Positions 17,970 through 25,919 of a stretch of DNA of 64,000 nt are shown here, one piece after another. Below the pieces are notes generated by a model, which was not told the DNA's origin, ran no database searches, and was given only the letters and a program-made list of their open reading frames with translations. Source of the DNA: Micrococcus sp023147585 (GTDB taxonomy: Bacteria; Actinomycetota; Actinomycetes; Actinomycetales; Micrococcaceae). Where the stretch lies: positions 2,108,001 to 2,172,000 of the forward strand of contig NZ_CP085253.1 of assembly GCF_044872765.1 (NCBI RefSeq), read 5' to 3'. Positions within the stretch are counted from its first letter, which is position 1, and each line of letters starts with the position of its first letter. Made by a program: the position numbers and the translations under genes.

Positions 17970-18488
17970 TCAGTCGACGCGCTGCGTGACCTTCGCCCGC
18001 TCGCCGGGTGTGCCGCCCCTGCGGGCCAGGAACATCAGGACGCCGGCGGCAGCGAGCGCGAGGCCGGCCAGGCCCATGAGCACCAGGCCGATGCCGGGGC
18101 TGGCGCCGTGGCCGGCCACCCTCCCGATGTTCGCGAAGCCGTCCACCATCAGGAACAGGCCGGTGAGGACAGCCAGGACGCCGGCGGCGATGCGCGCCCA
18201 CGCCGCTGAGACCAGGAAGGCCGCCACGCACAGGGCGATGGTGAGCAGCAGCAGGGCCAGGATGATCCCGGCCTCGTCCGCGCTCGCCTCCAGGAAGCTC
18301 TGGCTGATCCGGCCGCCGAAGAGGCTCACGCTCGCGGCCGGCAGGAAGAGGGCGAGCAGGGACACGAGGGCGGAGGCGACCGCTGCGAGCGGCGCCCACG
18401 GGTAGCGCAGGTGAGGGGCACGGCGGTCCAGGGATGAGGCGTTCGCCGGCGGGGTGGGGCCCGCGGCGGGATCGGTGGTGGGGGACAA
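17970..18488 (-). CDS. Small multi-pass membrane protein
   Basis: A 172-residue protein with four hydrophobic segments: WAPLAAVASALVSLLALFLP, IILALLLLTIALCVAAFLV, IAAGVLAVLTGLFLMVDG and GIGLVLMGLAGLALAAAGVL. The N-terminal 30 residues are Pro/Thr-rich and cytoplasm-like. I chose a TTG start at 18488 because GGAGG lies six bases before it; an in-frame ATG at 18590 would add 34 unlikely Arg/Pro residues. No enzyme motif is present. It is separated from rlmH by 67 bp on the same strand and may share transcription. Function unknown. Confidence 0.65.
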   Translation of the reverse strand: MSPTTDPAAGPTPPANASSLDRRAPHLRYPWAPLAAVASALVSLLALFLPAASVSLFGGRISQSFLEASADEAGIILALLLLTIALCVAAFLVSAAWARIAAGVLAVLTGLFLMVDGFANIGRVAGHGASPGIGLVLMGLAGLALAAAGVLMFLARRGGTPGERAKVTQRVD

Positions 18489-18642
18489 GGGGGGCCTCCA
18501 GGGCGGTGAGGGAGCGGCGGTGACGCCGCGCACTCTAGTGGAGGGCGGGGAACGGCCCGTGAACAGTCTGTGCGCCCGATGTGGGTGCATGACGAAGGCC
18601 CCGGTCAGCGCAGGATCACGCGGGACTCGGGGCCTTCACATC

Positions 18643-18733
18643 TGGCGGTGACGGTGGGATTTGAACCCACGGTACGGGGTTACCGTACACAGCATTTCGA
18701 GTGCTGCACCTTCGGCCGCTCGGACACGTCACC
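18643..18733 (-). tRNA. tRNA-Ser (CGA)
   Basis: Folding by eye gives a 7-bp acceptor (GGTGACG with CGTCACC), a long variable arm as in all tRNA-Ser, a T-loop GGTTCAAATCC and an anticodon loop CTCGAAA with anticodon CGA (reads UCG). Discriminator G and an encoded CCA (18643-18645) are present. A promoter TTGGGC, 18-bp spacer, TAGAGT lies just upstream on the minus strand. Confidence 0.96.
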
Positions 18734-18743
18734 AGACTGGGAC

Positions 18744-18773
18744 ACTCTACCCGAGCGGCCGCGACGCGCCCAA
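18744..18773 (-). promoter_or_regulatory. Promoter of tRNA-Ser(CGA)
   Basis: On the minus strand TTGGGC (18768-18773) and TAGAGT (18744-18749) are separated by 18 bp and lie about 11 bp before the tRNA 5' end. TAGAGT is also found upstream of the tRNA-Ser(TGA) gene (48591-48596). Confidence 0.55.
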
Positions 18774-18831
18774 ACCGGCCGCGGGCCGTCGTCGTCGTCG
18801 GCCCCGGAGCCGGCCGTGCCCGGCCATCCGC

Positions 18832-19347
18832 TCATTCCCGGTGCGCGGCGAAGAACCCGCGCAGCAGGGCGGCGGACTCCGCGGCGCGGACGCCGCCGCG
18901 CACCTGCACCGTGTGGTTGAAGCGCGGGTCCCGCACCACGTCCAGCACGGAGCCGCACGCGCCCGCCTTGGGATCCCATGCCCCGAACACAACGCGCGGG
19001 ACGCGGGCGAGCAGCAAGGCCCCCGCGCACATGGGGCAGGGCTCGAGGGTGACCACGAGGGTGGAGTCGGTGAGGCGCCATCCGTCGCCGCCGCCCGAGG
19101 CCGCCAGGGCCTCGGCCGCGCGGCGCAGCGCCAGGACCTCGGCGTGGGCGGTGGGGTCGTGGTGCTGCTCGCGCTCGTTGCCCCCCGCCGCGAGGACGGT
19201 CCCGTCCCCGGCCACGAGGACCGCGCCGATCGGGACGTCTCCGGCCTCGCCGGCGGCGCGGGCGACCCCGAGGGCCAGGCCCATCCAGGCGTGCTCCTGC
19301 GCAGAGGTGGGCGCGGGGGCAGACACGGAGGACACGGAGGAGGGCAC
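18832..19347 (-). CDS. tadA: tRNA adenosine(34) deaminase / CMP-dCMP deaminase family
   Basis: A 171-residue zinc deaminase with the HAEVLAL motif (zinc His and catalytic Glu) and the PCPMCAGALLLARV motif (two zinc Cys), followed by VVFGAWDPKAGACGSV, which is typical of TadA. TadA makes inosine at position 34 of tRNA-Arg(ACG), and that tRNA is encoded at 21.9 kb. The open frame reaches an ATG at 19383 that would overlap the upp start codon. The GTG at 19347 has TACGCT six bases before it, so I take this leaderless start. It is divergent from upp with only 34 bp between. Confidence 0.9.
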   Translation of the reverse strand: MPSSVSSVSAPAPTSAQEHAWMGLALGVARAAGEAGDVPIGAVLVAGDGTVLAAGGNEREQHHDPTAHAEVLALRRAAEALAASGGGDGWRLTDSTLVVTLEPCPMCAGALLLARVPRVVFGAWDPKAGACGSVLDVVRDPRFNHTVQVRGGVRAAESAALLRGFFAAHRE

Positions 19348-19353
19348 GGCTCC

Positions 19354-19375
19354 AGCGTACGGGGGACGGTAGCGT
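19354..19375. promoter_or_regulatory. Interlocked divergent leaderless promoters of tadA and upp
   Basis: Minus-strand TACGCT (19354-19359) lies six bases before the tadA GTG and plus-strand TAGCGT (19370-19375) lies six bases before the upp ATG. The -10 boxes are ten bases apart, so each -35 region must lie across or beyond the other gene's start. Confidence 0.6.
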
Positions 19376-19381
19376 GGGAGC

Positions 19382-20017
19382 ATGCGCGTTCACGTCGTCG
19401 ACCACCCCCTCGTCGCCCACAAGCTCACCGTCCTGCGGAAGCGGGAGACCCCCTCGATGATCTTCCGCCAGCTCACCGAGGAGCTGGTGATGCTCCTGGG
19501 CTATGAGGCGACGCGCGACGTCGCGGTGGAGCCCGTGACGATCGAGACGCCCGTGACCACGACGACGGGCACCCGCCTGGCCCGCCCGCGTCCCCTCGTG
19601 GTGCCCATCCTGCGCGCGGGCCTCGGCATGCTTGAGGGCATGGTCAAGATGGCGCCCTCCGCGGAGGTCGGCTTCCTGGGCATGGCGCGCAACGAGGAGA
19701 CCCTCGACATCGTCACGTACGCCGAGCGCCTGCCCGCCGACCTGACCGGACGCCACGTCTTCCTCCTGGACCCGATGCTCGCCACGGGCGGGACCCTGGT
19801 CGAGGCCATCCGCTTCCTCTACGAGCGCGGTGCGGCACGGGTGACATGCCTCTGCCTGCTTGCGGCGCCGGAGGGCATCGCGCGTCTCGAGGAGTCCCTG
19901 GGCGACATGGAGGTGGACCTCTACCTCGCGGCCCTCGACGAACGGCTCAACGAGCGCTCTTACATCGTCCCGGGACTCGGCGACGCGGGAGACCGCCTCT
20001 ACGGCCTGGCCGAGTGA
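19382..20017 (+). CDS. upp: Uracil phosphoribosyltransferase
   Basis: The 211-residue protein is a standard Upp: N-terminal MRVHVVDHPLVAHKLTVLRK, VPILRAGLGMLEGM, GFLGMARNEET, and the PRPP loop VFLLDPMLATGGTLVEAI, ending in the uracil-binding YIVPGLGDAGDRLYG. It salvages uracil to UMP in the cytoplasm. The ATG at 19382 follows TAGCGT with six bases between and lacks a separate ribosome site, so it is probably leaderless. A strong hairpin terminator follows 42 bp after the stop. Confidence 0.97.
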   Translation: MRVHVVDHPLVAHKLTVLRKRETPSMIFRQLTEELVMLLGYEATRDVAVEPVTIETPVTTTTGTRLARPRPLVVPILRAGLGMLEGMVKMAPSAEVGFLGMARNEETLDIVTYAERLPADLTGRHVFLLDPMLATGGTLVEAIRFLYERGAARVTCLCLLAAPEGIARLEESLGDMEVDLYLAALDERLNERSYIVPGLGDAGDRLYGLAE

Positions 20018-20058
20018 ACCGGCTGCACCGCCGGTCCCGGCGCTGCAGCCCGCTCCCC

Positions 20059-20084
20059 GAGACCCCCGCTCCGGCGGGGGTCTC
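20059..20084 (+). terminator. Rho-independent terminator of upp
   Basis: A perfect 11-bp GC-rich stem (20059-20069 with 20074-20084), TCCG loop, followed by GTGCTTT. Confidence 0.8.
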
Positions 20085-20437
20085 GTGCTTTCGGTGACCA
20101 CCATGTCGAATGTGTCGTCCACCAGATGGACGGGCGGGGGGCGACGTCGGAGGCAACCCGACGTGGGCGATCTGAACTGGGAGCCGGCTGGGAGAAGATG
20201 CGGCATACATATGCGATGCCCTCGATGGGGGCGGCGTCGGGTCGAAAATGACACGGCGGGGTTATGCAGGGCGACGAATGGTGATCTCAGACACAAATGG
20301 ATCCAGAGCGTCCGATATGCGAGACGAATCAATCAGTGTTACTTGCCAGATCGCCGGGCGACGTCACATAGTCGTCATATGACGATCCCGCCCGCGTTCT
20401 CGCGAGCAGGCGGGGAACCGACTGAGGAGTGACGGTC
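20085..20437. other. Non-coding region upstream of the winged-helix regulator
   Basis: About 350 bp without a gene, clearly lower in GC than its surroundings. I see an imperfect palindrome GCATA-CA-TATGC at 20203-20214, a possible promoter TTGCCA (20343-20348), 18 bp, CATAGT (20367-20372), and a perfect 14-bp palindrome at 20372-20385. No tRNA or small-RNA fold was recognised. The small frames reported across it have no protein-like composition. Confidence 0.6.
20372..20385. promoter_or_regulatory. 14-bp palindrome, candidate operator
   Basis: TCGTCATATGACGA reads the same on both strands. It overlaps the end of a candidate -10 box and lies 52 bp before the regulator's ATG, a position suitable for autoregulation. 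Confidence 0.4.
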
Positions 20438-21235
20438 ATGAGTGAGTCCGCCGGATACGTGCATGTCTCGGTGCGCAACGCGCAGCGCCGGACCCCGGGC
20501 CACCGGGTGCGGGGCGCGGCAGGCCGCGGCGACCTCCGCCTCGCCGGGACGCCCGCGCCGGGCCCGCTCCCCGCACAGACCGATCCGACTCCCGTGCTCG
20601 CGCCCAACGGCGTCCCCGGTCCCCAGGCGGTGGCCCGGGAGAACGAGGCCCGCGGCTTCGTGATCTACGTGGGCATGGACGAGCTCGCGGCCTCGGCCGC
20701 CGGCACCTCGCTCACCCGCCTCGCCAACGAGCTGCGCCACTACGTCGAGTCGCTCGTCCCGGGCTCCCAGTCCCACGCCGCCGTCGCCCTGGCCCCGGCC
20801 GGCGCCGAGGGCGACGACCTCGAGGTGGTCCGCCAGGTGCTGGGCGACCCCACCGTGCAGGGCGCCTTGCGCCCCGACCTGGCCCAGGCGCCCGCCCCGG
20901 TGTCCACGCGGCAGCCCGGCGTGCTGATCGACCTGTCCCGTCGCGAGGTGCAGCTGGACGGGGAGCCGCTGAACCTCACGTTCAAGGAGTTCGAGCTGCT
21001 CAACTACCTCGTGGAGAATGGGGAGCGCACGGTGGGCCGCGACGAGCTGCTCGAGGCGCTGTGGCGCACCTCGGACGAGGTCCCCAACGAGCGCACGATC
21101 GACGTCCACATCCGCCGCCTCCGCGCCAAGCTCGGCCGCCTGGCCAACACCGTGCGCACCGTGCGCGGCCAGGGCTACCGCTTCTACCGGCACCCCGAGG
21201 TCGTCGTGTGGGCCGCTCCCGAGTACTCCATCTGA
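20438..21235 (+). CDS. Winged-helix (OmpR/PhoB-type) regulator without a receiver domain
   Basis: The 265-residue protein ends in a classic OmpR-type DNA-binding domain: IDLSRREVQLDGEPLNLTFK, FELLNYLVENGERTVGRDELL, the recognition-helix stretch NERTIDVHIRRLRAKLG, and the wing VRGQGYRFYRHPE. The N-terminal 170 residues lack the receiver's acidic pocket and phospho-Asp; instead there is a basic, Pro-rich leader and a small alpha/beta region (GFVIYVGMDELAASAAG). Activity is therefore not controlled by a cognate kinase in the usual way. The ATG at 20438 has GAGGAG about 8 bases upstream and is preferred to the GTG at 20429. The sixA-type gene starts 10 bp after its stop. Confidence 0.85.
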   Translation: MSESAGYVHVSVRNAQRRTPGHRVRGAAGRGDLRLAGTPAPGPLPAQTDPTPVLAPNGVPGPQAVARENEARGFVIYVGMDELAASAAGTSLTRLANELRHYVESLVPGSQSHAAVALAPAGAEGDDLEVVRQVLGDPTVQGALRPDLAQAPAPVSTRQPGVLIDLSRREVQLDGEPLNLTFKEFELLNYLVENGERTVGRDELLEALWRTSDEVPNERTIDVHIRRLRAKLGRLANTVRTVRGQGYRFYRHPEVVVWAAPEYSI

Positions 21236-21245
21236 CCGCGGCGCC

Positions 21246-21770
21246 ATGGGCGGCTCCGACGCGAAGACCCTGATCGTCCTGCGGCATGCCAAGGCCGGCT
21301 GGCCCGAGGGGGCGGACGACCACGACCGCCCGCTCGCCGCGCGCGGGCACGAGCAGGCGCCCGCCGCCGGCCGCTGGCTCCGGGAGAACGGGCTCGTCCC
21401 GGACGGCATCGTCTGCTCGGACGCCTTGCGCACCCGGCAGACCTGCGTGTGGGTGTGCGAGCAGCTCGGCGAGCTCGCCCCCACCCCCTATCTGGACCGA
21501 CGGCTCTACGAGGCCGACGCCGCCCGCGCGCTCTCGATCGTCAACGAGACCGAGGAGGGCGTCCGCTGCCTCCTAGTCGTGGGTCACATGCCGTGGGTGC
21601 AGAACCTCGGCATGCGCCTCATGAGCCTCGACTCGGACCAGGACGCAGCGCTGGCCATGACGGAGCACTACCCCACGCTGGGGCTGCAGGTCTTCCGGGT
21701 CGACAAGCCGTGGGCCGAGCTCGACGGGCGCGACGCCGCCCTCACCCACTTCGTGGTGCCGGGCCGCTGA
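21246..21770 (+). CDS. SixA-type histidine phosphatase
   Basis: The 174-residue protein is a small branch-2-like histidine phosphatase: VLRHAKAGW holds the catalytic His in an RHAK form typical of SixA, CSDALRTRQT gives the second Arg, and VVGHMPWVQNLG the second catalytic His. In E. coli SixA removes phosphate from phosphohistidine (PtsN branch); the target here is not known. It starts 10 bp after the winged-helix regulator and probably shares its mRNA; the ATG has no strong ribosome site. A bidirectional hairpin follows. Confidence 0.85.
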   Translation: MGGSDAKTLIVLRHAKAGWPEGADDHDRPLAARGHEQAPAAGRWLRENGLVPDGIVCSDALRTRQTCVWVCEQLGELAPTPYLDRRLYEADAARALSIVNETEEGVRCLLVVGHMPWVQNLGMRLMSLDSDQDAALAMTEHYPTLGLQVFRVDKPWAELDGRDAALTHFVVPGR

Positions 21771-21816
21771 CGCCGCCGGAGCGGGCCCCGACGTCGCTGG
21801 ACCTCTCGGGGACGAC

Positions 21817-21850
21817 GAAGGCCCCCGCTCTCCGAGGAGCGGGGGCCTTC
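21817..21850. terminator. Bidirectional terminator between sixA-like gene and tRNA-Arg
   Basis: A perfect 14-bp stem (21817-21830 with 21837-21850) and a 6-base loop between convergent genes. Confidence 0.75.
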
Positions 21851-21854
21851 CCTG

Positions 21855-21931
<77 letters not shown>

Positions 21932-21967
21932 ATCTTCCGTTCCGCTGGAGCGGATCGAACTCGTAGA

Positions 21968-21996
21968 ACTATACACACCTTCCCCCGCACGTGCAA
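21968..21996 (-). promoter_or_regulatory. Strong promoter of tRNA-Arg
   Basis: On the minus strand TTGCAC (21991-21996) and TATAGT (21968-21973) are 17 bp apart, the best consensus promoter seen in the window, ending 36 bp before the tRNA 5' end. Confidence 0.75.
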
Positions 21997-22176
21997 AACG
22001 GGCCCCGTGGGCGGCCGGGCCGCCCTCGGGTGAGGCCGCCCTGGGCGGCCTCGCCGCAGGCCCCTCGGGTACCATGGCCCCAAGACCGTGCGACCACAAC
22101 GGCGTGGCGCACCATGATCGGTGTGCACGTCTGTGGTGGGACGGAACGGTACAGGACCCCTACGGGAGGACTCTCC

Positions 22177-24018
22177 ATGGCTGACAACGCCACCCCCACC
22201 TTCGCGGAGCGTGCTGTGCAGGACGCGCCCACGGACTACGCCCAGCTGCGCGACTGGGTCGCCGAGATCGCCGAGCTGACGCAGCCGGACGAGGTCCACT
22301 GGGTGGACGGTTCCGAGGAGGAGTACGACCGCCTCGCCGCCGAGCTCGTCGAGGCCGGCACCCTGACGAAGCTGAACGACGACCTCTTCCCGCACTCGTT
22401 CGCCGCGTTCTCCGACCCGGCCGACGTCGCCCGCGTGGAGGACCGCACGTTCATCTGCTCCGAGAAGGAGGAGGACGCGGGCTTCACCAACAACTGGAAG
22501 GCCCCCGCCGAGATGCACGGCATCCTCGACGACGCCTTCCGCGGCTCCATGCGCGGCCGCACCATGTACGTGATCCCGTTCGTCATGGGCCACCTCGACG
22601 CCGAGGACCCCAAGTACGGCGTGGAGATCACCGACTCCGCCTACGTCGTGATGTCCATGCGCATCATGGCCCGCATCGGCACCGACGTGCTGGAGAAGAT
22701 GTCCCGCGAGCAGGCCTTCTACGTGCCCGCCGTGCACTCCGTGGGCGCCCCCCTCGCCCCCGGCGAGCAGGACGTGCCGTGGCCGTGCAACGCCACCAAG
22801 TGGATCGTGCACTTCCCCGAGGAGCGCTCCATCTGGTCGTACGGCTCGGGCTACGGCGGCAACGCCCTGCTGGGCAAGAAGTGCTACGCGCTGCGCATCG
22901 CCTCCGTGATGGCGCGGGACGAGGGCTGGCTGGCCGAGCACATGCTGATCCTCAAGCTCACCAACCCCGAGGGCCGTGCCTTCCACATCACGGGCGCCTT
23001 CCCCTCCGCGTGCGGCAAGACCAACCTCGCGCTGATCGACCCCACGATCGAGGGCTGGAAGGCCGAGACCCTGGGCGACGACATCACGTGGATCCGCGCC
23101 GGCCACGACGGCGAGCTGCGCGTGATCAACCCCGAGACCGGCTACTTCGGCGTGGCCCCCGGCACGGGCTGGTCCACCAACCCGAACGCCATGCGCGCGA
23201 TCGCCCGCGGCAACTCCATCTTCACCAACGTCGCCCTCACGGACGACGGCGGCGTGTGGTGGGAGGGCATGACGGACGAGGTGCCCGCGCACTTGACCGA
23301 CTGGCGCGGGAACGACTGGACGCCCGAGTCCGACACCCCGGCAGCCCACCCCAACTCGCGCTTCTGCACCCCGATCGAGCAGACCGACATGCTCGCGGAC
23401 GAGTACCGGGACCCGGCCGGCGTGAAGCTGGACGCGATCCTCTTCGGCGGCCGCCGCAAGACCACCGTCCCCCTCGTGACGGAGGCCTTCGATTGGGAGG
23501 ACGGCATCCTCAAGGGCGCCACCCTCTCCTCGGAGACCACCGCGGCCGCCGCCGGCGCTGTGGGCGTGGTGCGCCGCGACCCGATGGCCATGCTGCCGTT
23601 CCTCGGCTACGACGCCGGCGACTACCTGGCCCACTGGATCGAGGAGTCCGGCAAGGCCGACGCGGAGAAGCTGCCGCGCATCTACCTCGTGAACTGGTTC
23701 CGCCGCAACCGCGACGGCGGCTTCGCGTGGCCCGGCTTCGGTGAGAACTCCCGCGTGCTCAAGTGGGTCGCGGAGCGTCTCGAGGGCAAGGCCGACGCCG
23801 TGGAGACCCCGATCGGCTTCACCCCCACCCCCGAGTCCCTCGACCTGACCGGCCTGGACGTGTCCGACGCGGACCTCGATGACGCCCTCAAGGTGGACCG
23901 TGAGGAGTGGGCCAAGGAGTCCGAGCTCATCGAGGAGTGGCTGGAGCGCTTCGGCGACTCGCTGCCCGCCTCCATCCGCGAGCGCTACGAGGCCCAGAAG
24001 GCACGCTTCGCGCTCTGA
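22177..24018 (+). CDS. pckG: Phosphoenolpyruvate carboxykinase (GTP)
   Basis: The 613-residue enzyme is a GTP-type PEPCK. The kinase-1a loop FPSACGKTN is at about residues 274-282, with the reactive Cys of this class, and GLGDDITW-like metal/PEP contacts follow (LGDDITWIRAG). FGVAPGTGWSTNPNA, the guanine-contact region and LFGGRRKTTVPLVTEAFDW are also present. It converts oxaloacetate and GTP to PEP in gluconeogenesis. The ATG at 22177 has GGGAGGA about six bases upstream. The 245-bp leader holds a 9-bp hairpin (22032-22052) of unknown use and a TACCAT box. A very strong terminator separates it from hmp. Confidence 0.97.
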   Translation: MADNATPTFAERAVQDAPTDYAQLRDWVAEIAELTQPDEVHWVDGSEEEYDRLAAELVEAGTLTKLNDDLFPHSFAAFSDPADVARVEDRTFICSEKEEDAGFTNNWKAPAEMHGILDDAFRGSMRGRTMYVIPFVMGHLDAEDPKYGVEITDSAYVVMSMRIMARIGTDVLEKMSREQAFYVPAVHSVGAPLAPGEQDVPWPCNATKWIVHFPEERSIWSYGSGYGGNALLGKKCYALRIASVMARDEGWLAEHMLILKLTNPEGRAFHITGAFPSACGKTNLALIDPTIEGWKAETLGDDITWIRAGHDGELRVINPETGYFGVAPGTGWSTNPNAMRAIARGNSIFTNVALTDDGGVWWEGMTDEVPAHLTDWRGNDWTPESDTPAAHPNSRFCTPIEQTDMLADEYRDPAGVKLDAILFGGRRKTTVPLVTEAFDWEDGILKGATLSSETTAAAAGAVGVVRRDPMAMLPFLGYDAGDYLAHWIEESGKADAEKLPRIYLVNWFRRNRDGGFAWPGFGENSRVLKWVAERLEGKADAVETPIGFTPTPESLDLTGLDVSDADLDDALKVDREEWAKESELIEEWLERFGDSLPASIRERYEAQKARFAL

Positions 24019-24029
24019 GCCCCGCCACC

Positions 24030-24083
24030 GACGACGTCGGCCCCCCACCTCCGCGAAGAAGGAGGTGGGGGGCCGACGTCGTC
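24030..24083. terminator. Bidirectional terminator between pckG and hmp
   Basis: A perfect 23-bp stem with an 8-base loop lies between two convergent genes. The outer part of each arm contains GACGTCGG, also seen in the terminator at 58255. Confidence 0.85.
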
Positions 24084-24099
24084 CTGCGGGCGGCTCCGC

Positions 24100-25284
24100 T
24101 CAGACGGCGAGCCAGAGGTCCGGGCCGAAGATCTCGTAGCGGATCCCGGTCGCCGGCACGCCGGCGTCGATCAGCGCGGAGCGGGTGGCCTGCATGAAGG
24201 CCAGCGGGCCGCAGAGGATGACCTCGGCGCCGGCGGGGAGCTCGATCTCGGAGGGGTCCATGCGGCCCTCGTGGACGGTGATGCCCTCGGGCGCCTGCTC
24301 CGGGGCCACGCCGAGCCACAGGTGGGCCTGGGCGTTCGGCAGCGCGGAGAGCGACTCCGTGAGCTGCCCGAGCAGGGCCACGGACTCCAGGGAGGCATCG
24401 GCGTGCAGGACGACGACCTCGCGGTCGGACCCCTGTTCGGCCAGCGAGCTCAGGATGGAGGCGGCCGGCGTGATGCCGATGCCCGCGGTGGCGAGCATGA
24501 GGGGCGCCGAGTCGTCCTTCGGGGTGATCTCGCCGTAGGGGTTGGACAGCTCGACGACGTCCCCGACCTCCACCGCGTTGATGAGCGTGGGGGAGACCTC
24601 GCCGGCCTCGTCCAGCTTCACGGTGATCACGCGCTCGGTGGTGGAGGCGGCGTGGTCCGAGAGCGAGTACTGCCGGGCCTGGCGCAGGCCGTCGGCCACC
24701 TTGACGCGCACCGAGACGAAGCCGCCGGCCTCGCCGGGGGTCTGCGGGGTGTCGTCGGCCGGCTCGAAGCGGAAGGTCACGGCGGCGTTGCCGGTGGGCT
24801 CCTTGGAGACGACCTTCCAGTCGAGCCACATCTTGTCGTTGGCCTGCTTGGCGTAGAGGCCCTTCTCGAGCTTGATCAGGGCGTCGGCCATGAGCCAGTA
24901 CACCTCGGTCCAGGCCTCGGCGACCTCGGGGGTCACGGCGTCGCCGAGGACGTCGGCGATGGCCCAGAAGAGGTTCTCGTAGACGATCTGGTACTGGTCC
25001 TCGGTGATGCCGAGGGCGGTGTGCTTGTGCGCGATCCGCGCGAGCACGGCCTCGGGCAGGGAGTCGGGGTGCTCGAGCTGGTGCACCGCGAAGCGCACGA
25101 TCGAGCCGGCCAGGGCCTGGGCCTGCTCGCCGCTGCGCTGGTTGGCGCGGGAGAACAGCCCGTCCAGCAGCTCCGGATGGGCCTCGAACATGTGGGCGTA
25201 GAACTTCGGCGTGATCTCCGGCATGTGCTCGGCGACGACGGCGGCGGTGGCCTCGATGACGGGGCGGGACTTCTCGGACAGCAT
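24100..25284 (-). CDS. hmp: Flavohemoglobin, nitric oxide dioxygenase
   Basis: The 394-residue protein has an N-terminal globin domain (to about residue 140, proximal His in the HKHTALGI region), a FAD-binding domain with RQYSLSDH, and an NAD-binding domain with ATAGIGITPAASIL and the end FGPDLWLAV. It oxidises nitric oxide to nitrate with O2 and NAD(P)H. The ATG at 25284 has GAGGAG six bases upstream; the open frame from 25326 adds residues that overlap the operator. It lies 44 bp downstream of nsrR on the same strand, so the repressor and its classic target form one unit. Confidence 0.95.
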   Translation of the reverse strand: MLSEKSRPVIEATAAVVAEHMPEITPKFYAHMFEAHPELLDGLFSRANQRSGEQAQALAGSIVRFAVHQLEHPDSLPEAVLARIAHKHTALGITEDQYQIVYENLFWAIADVLGDAVTPEVAEAWTEVYWLMADALIKLEKGLYAKQANDKMWLDWKVVSKEPTGNAAVTFRFEPADDTPQTPGEAGGFVSVRVKVADGLRQARQYSLSDHAASTTERVITVKLDEAGEVSPTLINAVEVGDVVELSNPYGEITPKDDSAPLMLATAGIGITPAASILSSLAEQGSDREVVVLHADASLESVALLGQLTESLSALPNAQAHLWLGVAPEQAPEGITVHEGRMDPSEIELPAGAEVILCGPLAFMQATRSALIDAGVPATGIRYEIFGPDLWLAV

Positions 25285-25310
25285 GGGGGTCTCCTCGGGA
25301 GCCTTATATG

Positions 25311-25325
25311 TGCATTGTCGATGCA
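25311..25325. promoter_or_regulatory. Palindrome before hmp, candidate NsrR operator
   Basis: TGCAT-TGTCG-ATGCA, an inverted repeat of five bases each side, occupies the gap between the nsrR stop and the hmp start, next to an AT-rich CTTATATG stretch. NsrR regulates hmp in many bacteria; this exact site as its target is inference. Confidence 0.45.
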
Positions 25326-25328
25326 AGA

Positions 25329-25802
25329 TTACACCGTGGCCGCGTGGGATCCCATCGCGGGCAGGCCCAGGGAGACCGGCCCCGCGGCGCCCGCTCCGCC
25401 CGGACGCACGAGGTCACGGACCGTCAGGAGGTCGAGCTCGGCCATGAAGGCCTCCCGGGCGCGAGCGAGGGCCTCCCGCAGTCGGCAGTCCGCCGCGAAC
25501 GGGCACGGGACGCCCGTCTCGTGGCCGGCGCAGTCGAGGACCTCGGCGCGGGGGCTCAGGTCGCGCACGAGCTCTCCGACGCGCTGGTCCAGCCCCGCCT
25601 CCGTGATCCGGGCGCCGCCCAGCCGGCCGCGGGCCACCTGGATGGTCCCGCGGCGGCGCAGCTCGGCCACGGCCTTGATGACGTGGTTGTACGGCACGTG
25701 GATCTCGTCCGCGATCCGTTGGCTGGTCAGCTGGCGCCCCTCGGCGCGGGCGAGCACCATGAGGACGCGCAGGCTCACGTCGGTGAACGCGTTCAACTTC
25801 AT
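25329..25802 (-). CDS. nsrR: Rrf2-family nitric-oxide-sensing repressor
   Basis: The 157-residue protein starts MKLNAFTDVSLRVLMVLARA, the NsrR form of the Rrf2 winged helix (QRIADEIHVPYNHVIKAVAEL is the recognition region). Three cysteines for an Fe-S cluster follow in LDCAGHETGVPC and PFAADCRL, with spacing Cys-X8-Cys-X5-Cys. The first gap is longer than in the E. coli protein as I recall it. NO damages the cluster and relieves repression of hmp. A GAGAAT box lies seven bases before the ATG, so it may be leaderless. It is divergent from recQ (117 bp). Confidence 0.9.
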   Translation of the reverse strand: MKLNAFTDVSLRVLMVLARAEGRQLTSQRIADEIHVPYNHVIKAVAELRRRGTIQVARGRLGGARITEAGLDQRVGELVRDLSPRAEVLDCAGHETGVPCPFAADCRLREALARAREAFMAELDLLTVRDLVRPGGAGAAGPVSLGLPAMGSHAATV

Positions 25803-25919
25803 GGCGCCGATTCTCCCATCGGGGGGCACGCTCCTGCACAGGCGCCCCACGGGAGGCCTGCGTCCCCGGCGTCCCGGCGCCCGCCTCATCCTGTCCGCCT
25901 CCGTTGGCATACTGGCGCC

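Noticed and set aside
18734..18831. Small plus-strand genes across the tRNA-Ser(CGA) region
   Set aside because: They read through the tRNA and the tadA antisense strand and have no start signals.
22032..22052. Hairpin in the pckG leader as a riboswitch
   Set aside because: A single 9-bp GC stem without any conserved riboswitch core. Such stems occur by chance at this GC content.
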